Source: an uncultured Akkermansia sp.
Lineage (GTDB): Bacteria; Verrucomicrobiota; Verrucomicrobiia; Verrucomicrobiales; Akkermansiaceae
NCBI GenBank assembly: GCA_947631275.1
Contig: CANRKR010000001.1
Coordinates: 1 to 64,000 of the forward strand
Reading direction: 5' to 3'
Length of the DNA: 64,000 nucleotides
Shown: piece after piece, positions 50,011 through 59,425 of the stretch
Position numbering within the stretch: the first letter of the stretch is position 1
How the letters are laid out: each line of letters starts with the position of its first letter
Notes under the pieces: generated by a model
Told to the model about the DNA's origin: nothing
Databases searched by the model: none
The model's input: only the letters and a program-made list of their open reading frames with translations
Made by a program: the position numbers and the translations under genes

Positions 50011-51264
50011 TCATCGTTTCTTGAAAAAGCGGAAGTCTAATATGTGGTGCGAGCGCAGCCCACTTGCCACTCGTTTCCAATCCGCTGCATCAAACTGCGG
50101 CCATTCCGTGAGAATAACCAATACATCGGCTCCAAGCGCTGCGCTGTACATATCCGGCGCGTATTGAACGCTGTCGCCCAAGATGCGCCGCGCCGTTGTC
50201 ATGGCTTGCGGGTCGTAGACGCACACGTCCACGTGGTGACTCGCCAGTCGCTGCACAATCTCCACGGCGGGACTTTCCCGGCAGTCGTCCGTCCCCTCCT
50301 TGAAGGCCAGTCCCCAGATGGCGATCTTCGGAGAGGGCACATCTTCCACCTCTTTCAGGATGCGCTGCGCCATGTGTTCACGGCGCTTTTTGTTCCCCTT
50401 GATGGCAGCACGGATAAGCGAGAGCTCCACCCCCAGTTTGCGCGCCATGTGTTCGATGGCCTTTGTGTCCTTCGGGAAGCAGGATCCGCCGTAGCCCGGT
50501 CCGGGTTTGAGGAAAGCCGGGCCGATGCGCGAGTCCAGACCCATGCCCTGCGCCACCTCGTGGATGTTGGCTCCCGCCGCTTCGCAGAAGTCCGCCATCT
50601 CGTTGATGTAATGGATCTTCACCGCCAGGAAAGCATTGGAGGCGTATTTGATGGCCTCCGAGGAACGGCGCGCCACGAAGAGAAATCTGGGAGCATTGGG
50701 CAGAGGGGCGTAGAGCTCGCGAATCAGCTCGCGGGCTTTCTGCGATTGCGTACCCACCACGATGCGCACCGGATGAAAAAAGTCATGCACAGCGTAGCCT
50801 TCTCTCAGAAACTCCGGCAGGGAGATTACCTCGACCCGCGCCTTCGGGTTGCTCTTACGGATGAGTTTTTCGACTTCATCCCCCGTCCCCACCGGTACCG
50901 TGGACTTGACCGCTACAACGGCATCCGTCGGCAAAAAGGGCGCCATCTCCCTCACCGCTCCGAACAGGTAGGAGAGATTGGCTTCACCCGTGGCAGGATT
51001 CTCGGGCGTCCCGACCGCCAACATCACGATTCGCGCTCCGCTCACGCCTTCTTTCATGTCATCCGTGAAAGTCAGTCGTCCGGACTCCAGCTCGGTCTTC
51101 AAAAACTCCTCGAGTCCCTCTTCAAACAGCGTCGTCTGCCCGGCTCGCAGCTTCTCCACCTTCTCGTGGTCGCAATCAATGCAGCTGACATCGTGACCAA
51201 GCCTCGCCAGTCCCGCTCCCGTGGGAAGCCCCACATATCCTGTCCCAATTACAGATATTTTCAT
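50011..51264 (-). CDS. UDP-glucose 6-dehydrogenase family
   Basis: MKISVIGTGYVGLPTGAGLARLGHDV, LPEFLREGYAVHDFFHPVRIVVG, GPGYGGSCFPKDTKA. Confidence 0.93.
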   Translation of the reverse strand: MKISVIGTGYVGLPTGAGLARLGHDVSCIDCDHEKVEKLRAGQTTLFEEGLEEFLKTELESGRLTFTDDMKEGVSGARIVMLAVGTPENPATGEANLSYLFGAVREMAPFLPTDAVVAVKSTVPVGTGDEVEKLIRKSNPKARVEVISLPEFLREGYAVHDFFHPVRIVVGTQSQKARELIRELYAPLPNAPRFLFVARRSSEAIKYASNAFLAVKIHYINEMADFCEAAGANIHEVAQGMGLDSRIGPAFLKPGPGYGGSCFPKDTKAIEHMARKLGVELSLIRAAIKGNKKRREHMAQRILKEVEDVPSPKIAIWGLAFKEGTDDCRESPAVEIVQRLASHHVDVCVYDPQAMTTARRILGDSVQYAPDMYSAALGADVLVILTEWPQFDAADWKRVASGLRSHHILDFRFFKKR

Positions 51265-51276
51265 AATAATTAGCCA

Positions 51277-52215
51277 CTAAATATGAGAAAAGATTGAAGA
51301 AGAAATACCTATGCTGTCCTGTTTCAGTACGTTGTATTCATGGATCAATTCTTCGGTGACCCATGGGAAGAGTTTGAGGCTGTACATGGGCTGCAGGTCG
51401 TTGTGGAATTTGTTGTGGGAATAAATAATAAATTGAGGGATGGGAAGGTCGCAAAGGACATCGCACAGTCCGCTGCGCAGAGCGATGATTGCCCTGGCGT
51501 GTGAGGCGAGGGCGTACGCTTCCGAAATGGAGAACAGCGGGGAGTTATAGAACACATCGTAGCCTCTGGCTCGCAGAGAAGTCTCAATCTCATCCCAGAA
51601 AGCGGGAGGCAAAGCCTCGCAGGAGCGGGCGACGGGTGAGAGAAAAACGAAATTATCCAGGTTGAGCCGCAACGCCTGTGCTTTAGCGAGAGCGCTGCGC
51701 TCGACCTCCGGGGGAATAACGGCGCGGGAGTATGAGAGAGACGACACATCGGCATGCATGTACTCTGCCCACGATTGCAGGAAGGGCTTTCCCCGGTTAT
51801 TCATCGCGAGGAGTCGTGAACTCGTGAGAAGGGGTTCCACATGATTCCCATTGATGCATTGGGGCTCCTTGAGTTCCGCCGCGTCGCCGCAATAGAAGAC
51901 CGGAATATGCGGAGCAAACAGGCGGAAGATATCGGCATGCTGGAAACGGCTGCCGAAGACGAGTTCATCGGGTTTGTACCATAGGGCGTGGGTGCGCGCG
52001 TACGTGACCGCCTCGCCCGTGTTGTTGATGATCACTTTGACACGGCGGTTGTGCACGCCTCGCGCATTGGCGGCAAAGGCCTCTGCAAAGCTGTCGTACC
52101 GCTGCGCGTATTTCTTCACTCTGTACTGAATGCCCAGGAAGTAGCGCTTTTCGCAGAACTCCATTTTCACGACGCGAATAACAGGCAACCCAAACAGATG
52201 AACTTCTCGCTGCAT
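51277..52215 (-). CDS. Putative glycosyltransferase (GT-B/heptosyltransferase-like)
   Basis: NFVFLSPVARSCEALPPAFWDEI, ARAIIALRSGLCDVLCDLPIPQFIIY; context. Confidence 0.45.
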   Translation of the reverse strand: MQREVHLFGLPVIRVVKMEFCEKRYFLGIQYRVKKYAQRYDSFAEAFAANARGVHNRRVKVIINNTGEAVTYARTHALWYKPDELVFGSRFQHADIFRLFAPHIPVFYCGDAAELKEPQCINGNHVEPLLTSSRLLAMNNRGKPFLQSWAEYMHADVSSLSYSRAVIPPEVERSALAKAQALRLNLDNFVFLSPVARSCEALPPAFWDEIETSLRARGYDVFYNSPLFSISEAYALASHARAIIALRSGLCDVLCDLPIPQFIIYSHNKFHNDLQPMYSLKLFPWVTEELIHEYNVLKQDSIGISSSIFSHI

Positions 52216-52218
52216 AAC

Positions 52219-52596
52219 TCACACCTCCTCATCAATGCTCCAATGAATGTCCCACGTTCCGTCGCGCTGTTGCCTCAACGCATACGCCATGCACAAACCG
52301 CTCGGCTTGTCGTCGTTGATGAGGATACGCTCTCCCACGGGCGCTCCGCAGATGAGCCAATCGTAGCGGATTCCTTCTCGATGCAAAAAGTCTTCCAATG
52401 CTGCCCTGTGTTCCTCCTTGCGACTCGTGATGAGCACCACCATGTCCCCCTCCGGCAATTGAGCAAAAAACTCCTTCACCCCCGGCAGCAGGGTGTCTCC
52501 GCCGTGCAGGTGCCCGTTGTGCACGCAGAGCGTACCGTCCACATCCAGAATCCAGGTGTGGGGCAGAGGAGAGAGGGTGAGAGAGTCGGGGGTCAT
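52219..52596 (-). CDS. HAD-like hydrolase of the capsule-biosynthesis phosphatase type
   Basis: WILDVDGTLCVHNGH, VVLITSRKEEHR, ILINDDKPSG; ATGA overlap with upstream gene. Confidence 0.75.
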   Translation of the reverse strand: MTPDSLTLSPLPHTWILDVDGTLCVHNGHLHGGDTLLPGVKEFFAQLPEGDMVVLITSRKEEHRAALEDFLHREGIRYDWLICGAPVGERILINDDKPSGLCMAYALRQQRDGTWDIHWSIDEEV

Positions 52597-54158
52597 GCGC
52601 GGGGTTGTTCTTCGTCGAGGTATTTCTGCAGCTCCAGCAGCCCTTTGTAGAAGGCGCCGCAGATGGCGTCGTAGTCCTCCCATGCGTAGGTGGTGAGGCT
52701 CAGCCAGATGATGGCGTGCAGCAGCTTGATCTTTCGGCGATCGGCGCCGCACAATTCAAAAAAGTCCTCTTCCAGCGCACTCCATCCATTGGAGACGATT
52801 TCCAGCTCCACGCCGTCTTCGCCGATCTCCAGAGAAAAGTTTTTACGGTTGAACTGGTCGTAGTCGCCCACCACGCTGTAGTAGAGCTTCGCCCAGTCGT
52901 AATCTGCATCGCCGAAGAGAGCAGTTTTGCCGAAGTAGCCGCGCGGGTCGATGAGCACGGGGCGCACCCCCTCCGTTTCCAGCAGCATGTTGTGGAACGT
53001 GCAGTCCCCGTGGATGAAGTGGAACTCACTCGGGAACATACGGCGCATCTGCGCCATGATTTCATCCTTGACGGCGTAGATGTTGCGGCACCGCTTGCCG
53101 TTGACCTCCACCCACTCCTCCTGCGCAAAGGGGACGAGCTGCTGCACTTTAGCGAGGCGGTCGAAGGTTTTCGTGATGTAGTTGTTCTCGCAGTCTGCCT
53201 GATTCGCCGGGGTAGTCGGAGCGAGGGCATGCAGCTGCTTGAGGGCATCCACGATCTTCACCAGCAGGGCTCGCTTGAACCCACGCGTCAGGAAGGCGTA
53301 TTCGTACACATTCCTGCCGCGAACCTTCTCCATCACCAGCGGGGTGTAGCCGTAGATCTGCGGGATGTTCTCGTAGCCCAACTCTTTGGCCTTGCGGTAC
53401 CAGTTCGCCTCATCCGCGGCAAGTCGCTCACCCTGCTCGTTGATGGGGTATTTGATCACCACATCTCCCTTGAAGTCCACCTTATTGAACGGACGGCATT
53501 TCGGACGGTTCAACTCGTTCTGGAAGTAGGAGAGCATGGTGCCTACCTCCAGCCCGCCGTACATATCCAGCCGCCGGAAGGATAATCCTTTCCCCGCGAG
53601 ATAACGCACAAACTCCCCTTCCTGCGGCACATCGGAGATCTGGTTCTTATCCCGGAAAATGAACAGCCCCGCCACGCCGTTCTCAGCGGAAGATTCTTCC
53701 GCAAGCTTCCCGTCGCGATACGACCAGCGGCACGGGAAGTCCCTGGAGATGCCAAGATAGTTGTCCTCCACCTTCTCGGGAATGCTTGTGACATCCGACA
53801 GGATGAGATCGCACCAGATGAGCATGAAGGGGACACCGCCCGGCACTCGCTGCAGAGCTTCTTCAATCCCGGAACAGGTGCCTTTCTTTGCCGCGTCGAT
53901 CACCTCGTAATCGACTTCGCAAAATGCCGCCAGATAACGTTTGAAGGTTTCCTTCTGGTAGTCCGCAATGATGAGGAACTTCGCCTGCGGATAGCGCTCA
54001 AACAGGTGGAAAATCATCGGACGATTGTCCACGGGCACCAGAGCCTTGGGCTTGTTGGTGGTGAGCGTTTCCAGCCGCGACCCCCTTCCGCCCGCCTGCA
54101 CGATGATGTAGGGGAGACGCCCTCCCGATCCGGACTCAACTGTTGTCGTTTCTCTCAT
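52593..54158 (-). CDS. Bifunctional sugar nucleotidyltransferase - APH/choline-kinase-like phosphotransferase
   Basis: N-terminal IIVQAGGRGSRLETLTTNKPKALVPVDNRPMI; C-terminal FHFIHGDCTFHNMLLETEGVRPVLIDPRG. Confidence 0.85.
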   Translation of the reverse strand: MRETTTVESGSGGRLPYIIVQAGGRGSRLETLTTNKPKALVPVDNRPMIFHLFERYPQAKFLIIADYQKETFKRYLAAFCEVDYEVIDAAKKGTCSGIEEALQRVPGGVPFMLIWCDLILSDVTSIPEKVEDNYLGISRDFPCRWSYRDGKLAEESSAENGVAGLFIFRDKNQISDVPQEGEFVRYLAGKGLSFRRLDMYGGLEVGTMLSYFQNELNRPKCRPFNKVDFKGDVVIKYPINEQGERLAADEANWYRKAKELGYENIPQIYGYTPLVMEKVRGRNVYEYAFLTRGFKRALLVKIVDALKQLHALAPTTPANQADCENNYITKTFDRLAKVQQLVPFAQEEWVEVNGKRCRNIYAVKDEIMAQMRRMFPSEFHFIHGDCTFHNMLLETEGVRPVLIDPRGYFGKTALFGDADYDWAKLYYSVVGDYDQFNRKNFSLEIGEDGVELEIVSNGWSALEEDFFELCGADRRKIKLLHAIIWLSLTTYAWEDYDAICGAFYKGLLELQKYLDEEQPRA

Positions 54159-54183
54159 AACCTATCTCTGATAGCTTCTCTTC

Positions 54184-54957
54184 TCAGCCTGTGATCGTTT
54201 CCTCCTCACTCACCCACGGAAAGAAATAGGGTGATAATTTGTTCTCTACCGCTGCCGAGAGTTTCCGAACCCGGTACACGCCCCTCTCCCACGTGTCCGC
54301 CTGCAGGCACGTCTCGGGAATGACACTCTGCGCCGTCCCATCGTGCGGGATGATGTACCAGCCACGATTCGTCGGATCGGCTATGGCCATGTAAAGGTCT
54401 CTCCCCCGGCGCTCGTCCGCCCTCTCCCCGGTCGCTCTCCCCTTGATCTGCAGCAGCATCACCTCGTTGCCTCCCTCCGGACTCTCTCTCGTTGCGATCA
54501 CATCCACCCCCCATGCATCATTCATCACTCGCTGGCATTCGAATCCGTAGTCCGCCAGCAGCGACATCAGCTTCTGGATGCTGTACGCCTCCTTCCCACG
54601 TTCACTCAGCTCCTCGTACCTCACCGGCTCAAAGCGCCGCCCGCGCGGCAGCATCGTCCCTTCTCCCTGCACCGCTGTCTCCTCCCCCTGCGGTTCCCTC
54701 ATCAGACTGAACACCATCTGCGTGTCCCTCTGCGTCACCGCCGAGAAGATTTCTCCCCTCTTGTAGTCCGTGTAGAGCGAATACTTCTCGCTCGCCGCTC
54801 CACGGTCGATCACGTTGATGGCATGCTCGTGAAAGGCTTTCTCTAGCTCCGCCGCCGGGGCCGAAAAGACGCGCCTGTCTCCGTTGATCGCACACACAAA
54901 CCAGTACCTCGCGTTGTTGCGCGCCGCCTCGCTCAACTTCTTCGTCCGTATGTTCAT
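54184..54957 (-). CDS. Putative PD-(D/E)XK nuclease-fold protein
   Basis: GFECQRVMNDAWGVDVIATRESPEGGNEVMLLQIKGRAT (D...QxK core); ORF extends to 55080, start uncertain. Confidence 0.55.
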   Translation of the reverse strand: MNIRTKKLSEAARNNARYWFVCAINGDRRVFSAPAAELEKAFHEHAINVIDRGAASEKYSLYTDYKRGEIFSAVTQRDTQMVFSLMREPQGEETAVQGEGTMLPRGRRFEPVRYEELSERGKEAYSIQKLMSLLADYGFECQRVMNDAWGVDVIATRESPEGGNEVMLLQIKGRATGERADERRGRDLYMAIADPTNRGWYIIPHDGTAQSVIPETCLQADTWERGVYRVRKLSAAVENKLSPYFFPWVSEEETITG

Positions 54958-55090
54958 CCAACACCTCTCCTCGTTCGCCACGCAGGGCTTGGCGGCGTAG
55001 ACGGCATATCGGTAGGGTAATTTAATCTTCACGGTTGATTTCACCTTGATTACCTGTCGATGCACCCTCGGATGGCGCACGACCGCCGCA

Positions 55091-55287
55091 GTATATCTCT
55101 TTCCAAATGCGATGCGCTGGCAACCTTATGATGACTATCTCTCAATCAATAAGTTACCCTATGGAACTTATTTCGGTTTTCGCAGACCCCTCCTTTCTTT
55201 CCGAATGCTTACAGTGTCCCGGAATCCTCATCACTGCGCGTTTTTTTGATTATTTTGACTGGACATCGCATTTGGAAAGAGATATAC
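55091..55287. repeat. Perfect 24-bp inverted repeat flanking 149 bp (putative invertible element or MITE-like element)
   Basis: gtatatctctttccaaatgcgatg (55091-55114) and its exact reverse complement catcgcatttggaaagagatatac (55264-55287). Confidence 0.85.
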
Positions 55288-55882
55288 ACCCAAAAATAGA
55301 CGCTATGAACTTGTCATCAACAATTAATATGATTCATCGTCGACAAGACGAGTAGTCAAAAAGGATCGATCATATCCCGCGAAAAATGAGCGAATTTGAG
55401 ACCTAACAGGCTGACCAGCAAACGTAAAAATCAATCATTCTTCACCGATCCCCAAAAATTCCGCCTCGCTCAAGCCCCACATCCCTGCGGCTTTACCGCA
55501 CGATCTTCCAAATTTGTGACCCGAAAATTCCAAATCTCAAAATTCGGGCATCCTCCGTGATCGGACAAAAATAGTGCAATCTATAATCCTTGCTTTCTTG
55601 CATCGAGAGGCCAGCGAGGCATATTTTTCTCTCCAGACAGAAAGCGGCCCTATTCCTGCTTGTTTACTTATCTTAAGTGGTATATGCTTGATATTAACTC
55701 TCTATTTTTGAGGCATCAAGCTTTCAGGAAATCCTCTTTTCCCGTTTTTAGCCATCCTTCGGCGACTTTATTTTGAGGCAATGCGCGATGCATCTACGCA
55801 AGGTTCAGACTTGAAAGAAGAAGAATTTAGCGTAGAATGAGCGGTGTCAGCGTAACCACTTTTTAATCATCCAGTCCATTTT

Positions 55883-57652
55883 ATGACCATCCTAGAATTC
55901 ATCCGCAAGAACTCCCTCATGGTACTCATCGTCATCGTCGCTGTCGGTGCGGGGCTCGTGATGATGGATTACAGCGGCAAAGGGAGCGCCTTCTCTCGCG
56001 ACTTTTACATCCGAGTGAATGATGTCGGCTATAGCTACCCGGAGACTGCTGCCATGGGCGAAAATGGCAAGCAATTCCTCTCTTCCCTCATCTCCGCTAC
56101 CGGCGAACTCACTGAGCACCTGGATGCCGATGGCAACGGCGCCATCGATCCCTCAGAACAACCTGCTGCCATCGCATGGCAACAGGAGCACCCGGAAGTC
56201 TTCCGATCCCTTAACGATCTTCGTTCCGTGTACGCTGCCTGGCATTATGGTGTGGCGAAAGACGGGGAGGTGAATGTGGCGATTAATCGTGCGATGCTGC
56301 AGGCTGAGGCAGATAAGCTGGGCCTGCACCCCAGCGAGGAGCAAATCGATGCTTACCTGCGAGCCTTGCCCGCTTTCAAAAAGGAAGATGGCTCCTTCGA
56401 CCTCGACCTCTATCGTCGCCTCGCCGGCTACCGCCATGGCAACACCAACCGCGTGCACGAGGAAGCTTTCCGCGGCGTGGTGTCAGATCTCATTATCTGG
56501 GACGCTCTACGGAAGATGGTGGGCGATGGAGTAGCGTTCAACACAAAAGCGCAGGTGGCCTACCTTGACGCCATCTCCCAGAGCATCTCCGGCATCACCG
56601 CGTTCATCCCCTCCTCGGCCGCCCCCGCCGCTCCGGATCCCACGGAAGACGAACTAAAGGCCTACTGGGAGCAGCACAAAGAAAACTACAAGAGCGACGA
56701 GCGCCGCATCATCTCCGTCTATACCCTCACCCCGGGGGAAGGGGGTAATTCTGAAAATCTGCTGGCTACAGCGGACGAGATTTTGCAGGAACTTTCTCTC
56801 GCAAACGGTCAGGGGCTGGATGGCATCCTGGATCGTGCCTCGAAAAACCCTCAATACGAGCCTTTCTCCTACCTGCAAGCGGATGGTTCCGCTCTGCAAA
56901 GCTATGAACTCTCCACGCAGCAAGAGTTGGCTGAACTCCTGCGGGATACCGTGAATGATAACGGAAAGGATACCCCGCTGGCAACCATTGCCTTCTCTGA
57001 GGTAGAAAACGTCGCAACACCGGAGGTGTATCTGGCCGCCAAAACCAACGGCACGGCGGATCGTCTGGTAGCCATCCGCCAGATCCGTGGTTTCTACACC
57101 ACGCCGGACGGAAAACTTAAGCTCGTGCGCATCGAGGCCGTGGAACCTCCCACCGTGCTGAGCTATGAGAAGGCGAAAGAACGAGCTCTCGTTGATTGTC
57201 GTAAGGAGCGTGCCGATCATGCCTTGCGACAGTACGCGCAAAAAATTTACGACCAAATACAGTCCGCCCTTGCTGAGAAGGGGCTGCGCGATGCTTTTGA
57301 AATCGCCACGACTGCCGGCAGTACAGTGGAAGATTTCGGCCCTCTTGCCATGGGACAGCTCAACACCGTCCTGCCAAGCGGTGTATCAGATGCCGACCTC
57401 ATCGGCACACCGAGCGGAAAACTTGCACCTCTCGCTATTCTGCCGGACGGCGCACGCATTACGGCCGTGAGCCGCCGCACTGTTGAAAACTCCCCATCCG
57501 CAACAATTCGCCGGCAGCTCATGGAACTGCCCATGCAGAACGAGCAGCTACGCGCTGAAATGATGCAGGAATGGCAGCACGACGGGTTCACACGCTTCAA
57601 AGTGCAGCTCTCCACAAGCGTGCGCACTACGCGGGATTCCGGCGAGGAATAA
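55883..57652 (+). CDS. SurA/PpiD-like N-terminal domain periplasmic chaperone
   Basis: MTILEFIRKNSLMVLIVIVAVGAGLVMMDY anchor; SurA_N-like AINRAMLQAEADKLGLHPSEEQIDAYLRALPAFKKEDGSFDLDLYR. Confidence 0.75.
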   Translation: MTILEFIRKNSLMVLIVIVAVGAGLVMMDYSGKGSAFSRDFYIRVNDVGYSYPETAAMGENGKQFLSSLISATGELTEHLDADGNGAIDPSEQPAAIAWQQEHPEVFRSLNDLRSVYAAWHYGVAKDGEVNVAINRAMLQAEADKLGLHPSEEQIDAYLRALPAFKKEDGSFDLDLYRRLAGYRHGNTNRVHEEAFRGVVSDLIIWDALRKMVGDGVAFNTKAQVAYLDAISQSISGITAFIPSSAAPAAPDPTEDELKAYWEQHKENYKSDERRIISVYTLTPGEGGNSENLLATADEILQELSLANGQGLDGILDRASKNPQYEPFSYLQADGSALQSYELSTQQELAELLRDTVNDNGKDTPLATIAFSEVENVATPEVYLAAKTNGTADRLVAIRQIRGFYTTPDGKLKLVRIEAVEPPTVLSYEKAKERALVDCRKERADHALRQYAQKIYDQIQSALAEKGLRDAFEIATTAGSTVEDFGPLAMGQLNTVLPSGVSDADLIGTPSGKLAPLAILPDGARITAVSRRTVENSPSATIRRQLMELPMQNEQLRAEMMQEWQHDGFTRFKVQLSTSVRTTRDSGEE

Positions 57653-57686
57653 AATATCCTCAGTAGCCCGCCTCCTCCCTTCCCTT

Positions 57687-59315
57687 ATGCCCCTGCCCCC
57701 ACAGACGAAGTATATCGTGGGCAATGAGGCCTGCGAGCGTTTCAGCTTTTACGGCATGCGCAGTATTCTCACCCTTTACATGGTGAGTGTGCTGACGATG
57801 AAAGAAAGTGAAGCAGTGGTCGTGAGCCACCTCTTCAATGCCTGTATCTACATTCTTCCCCTGCTGGGCGCCTGGGTGGCGGATCGCTTCATCGGGCGCT
57901 ACAAGATGATTTTGTTTGTTTCGCTCTTCTACTGCTTGGGGCATGGCGTTCTTTCGATGTCCGACTGTTTCCAAAGCATCGTGGCTCGACGGTCGATTCT
58001 CTTTGTGGGCTTGCTCATCATCGCCCTCGGCGCTGGTGGAATCAAACCCTGCGTTTCCGCCTTCGTGGGCGACCAGGCAGACGGCACGGACTCCGCGACC
58101 ATGACGCGCCTCTACGCTGCCTTCTACTGGTCCATCAACCTGGGTTCCTTCTTCTCCTTCCTCGTGATCCCATGGGTGCGTCAAAATTGGGGTTATGGCT
58201 GGGCATTCGGCATCCCGGGCATCTTCATGGCTCTTGCCACTTTTATCTTCTGGCACGGCAGGAAACTCTACCGTCACCGCGCCCCGTCACAACCGGAGTT
58301 TGTGCCTGCCCTCGCTTCGCGATTCTTGTACGGCAAGAAATGCGCTGAAGAACGCTGGGGCGCGCAGACCATGCAGAGTGTCGCAAACACTCTTCGCGGA
58401 ATCGGTCGTTTCTTGCTTATTTTTCCTTGCGTCATCATCGTGGCGCTCGTCACTGCGTGGGGAGGATACGCTCTGGCGCAACTCTGCGGCGCCGATGGAA
58501 TACTCCCCTCTCTTTTCGCTCTATCTGCGGCTCTTCTCTGCCTGATTACCATCCTTATTTCCTTGATACGACGTGCAGTGCGCCTCGGTTTGCAAAATTT
58601 CCTGGGTCGAATCGGAGTCCTCTTCTTTCCGACTCTGAGCAACTCCTCCACCTGGGATGCAGGGCAACTTTGTGAGACGCGCGGGCTCCTGCGCGTGTTA
58701 ACCGTCTTCCTCATGATCATCCCCTTCTGGAGCCTCTTTGACCAAACGATGTCCAGCTGGGTGCTCCAGGGCGAAAAGATGCAGCCCCTCGTTCTCGCCG
58801 ATTCTGCCGCAATGCACTTCTCCTTCGGCGCCGAAGAAATGCAGAGCGTGAATCCGCTCATCATCATGATCTCTGTACCCATCGTCACTCTGCTCATCTA
58901 CCCGCGCATCGGTCGTTGGGCGGCGCCTTTGTGCCGCATGGGCTGCGGAATCATCCTCGCCGGTTTCTCCTACGCCTGTGTCGCCGCTATCCAATTCTTC
59001 CTCGATACCGGCCACCAACTCTCCATCCTCTGGCAGTGCATTCCTTACCTTGTTCTCACCTTTTCCGAAATTCTCGTCAGTACAACCGGTCTCGAATATG
59101 CCTACACCGCTGCCGGCAAAAACCTCAAAAGCATCGTCTCCGGTTTTTGGTTCCTTACAAGCACTCTTGGCAATTTCCTCATCATCTTCCTGACTGCCCT
59201 TGTCTCCAATCCAGCCTCCACTTCTACCTTTCTTATCTATGCTTTTCTGAGTGTCGGCGTCGGTCTGCTCTTTTTCTTCGTCACCTCCCGCAAGTTTTTC
59301 AAGACAACCGCCTGA
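57687..59315 (+). CDS. POT family peptide MFS transporter
   Basis: NEACERFSFYGMRSILTLYM, GAGGIKPCVSAFVGDQ, YAAFYWSINLGSFFSFLVIPWVR. Confidence 0.92.
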   Translation: MPLPPQTKYIVGNEACERFSFYGMRSILTLYMVSVLTMKESEAVVVSHLFNACIYILPLLGAWVADRFIGRYKMILFVSLFYCLGHGVLSMSDCFQSIVARRSILFVGLLIIALGAGGIKPCVSAFVGDQADGTDSATMTRLYAAFYWSINLGSFFSFLVIPWVRQNWGYGWAFGIPGIFMALATFIFWHGRKLYRHRAPSQPEFVPALASRFLYGKKCAEERWGAQTMQSVANTLRGIGRFLLIFPCVIIVALVTAWGGYALAQLCGADGILPSLFALSAALLCLITILISLIRRAVRLGLQNFLGRIGVLFFPTLSNSSTWDAGQLCETRGLLRVLTVFLMIIPFWSLFDQTMSSWVLQGEKMQPLVLADSAAMHFSFGAEEMQSVNPLIIMISVPIVTLLIYPRIGRWAAPLCRMGCGIILAGFSYACVAAIQFFLDTGHQLSILWQCIPYLVLTFSEILVSTTGLEYAYTAAGKNLKSIVSGFWFLTSTLGNFLIIFLTALVSNPASTSTFLIYAFLSVGVGLLFFFVTSRKFFKTTA

Positions 59316-59425
59316 GTCACCCATCATGAAGAGCGGACGAGAGCGTGAGGGGAGGAAGGGCACAGGGGACACGCCACGACCCTCCCGTTCTGAGTCGTTA
59401 TTCTCGCCACACGAAGAGGCAAAAG

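Noticed and set aside
50044-51273. 409-aa plus-strand ORF
   Set aside because: Antisense to the clear UDP-glucose dehydrogenase-like gene
52605-53585. 326-aa plus-strand ORF
   Set aside because: Antisense to the nucleotidyltransferase/kinase gene
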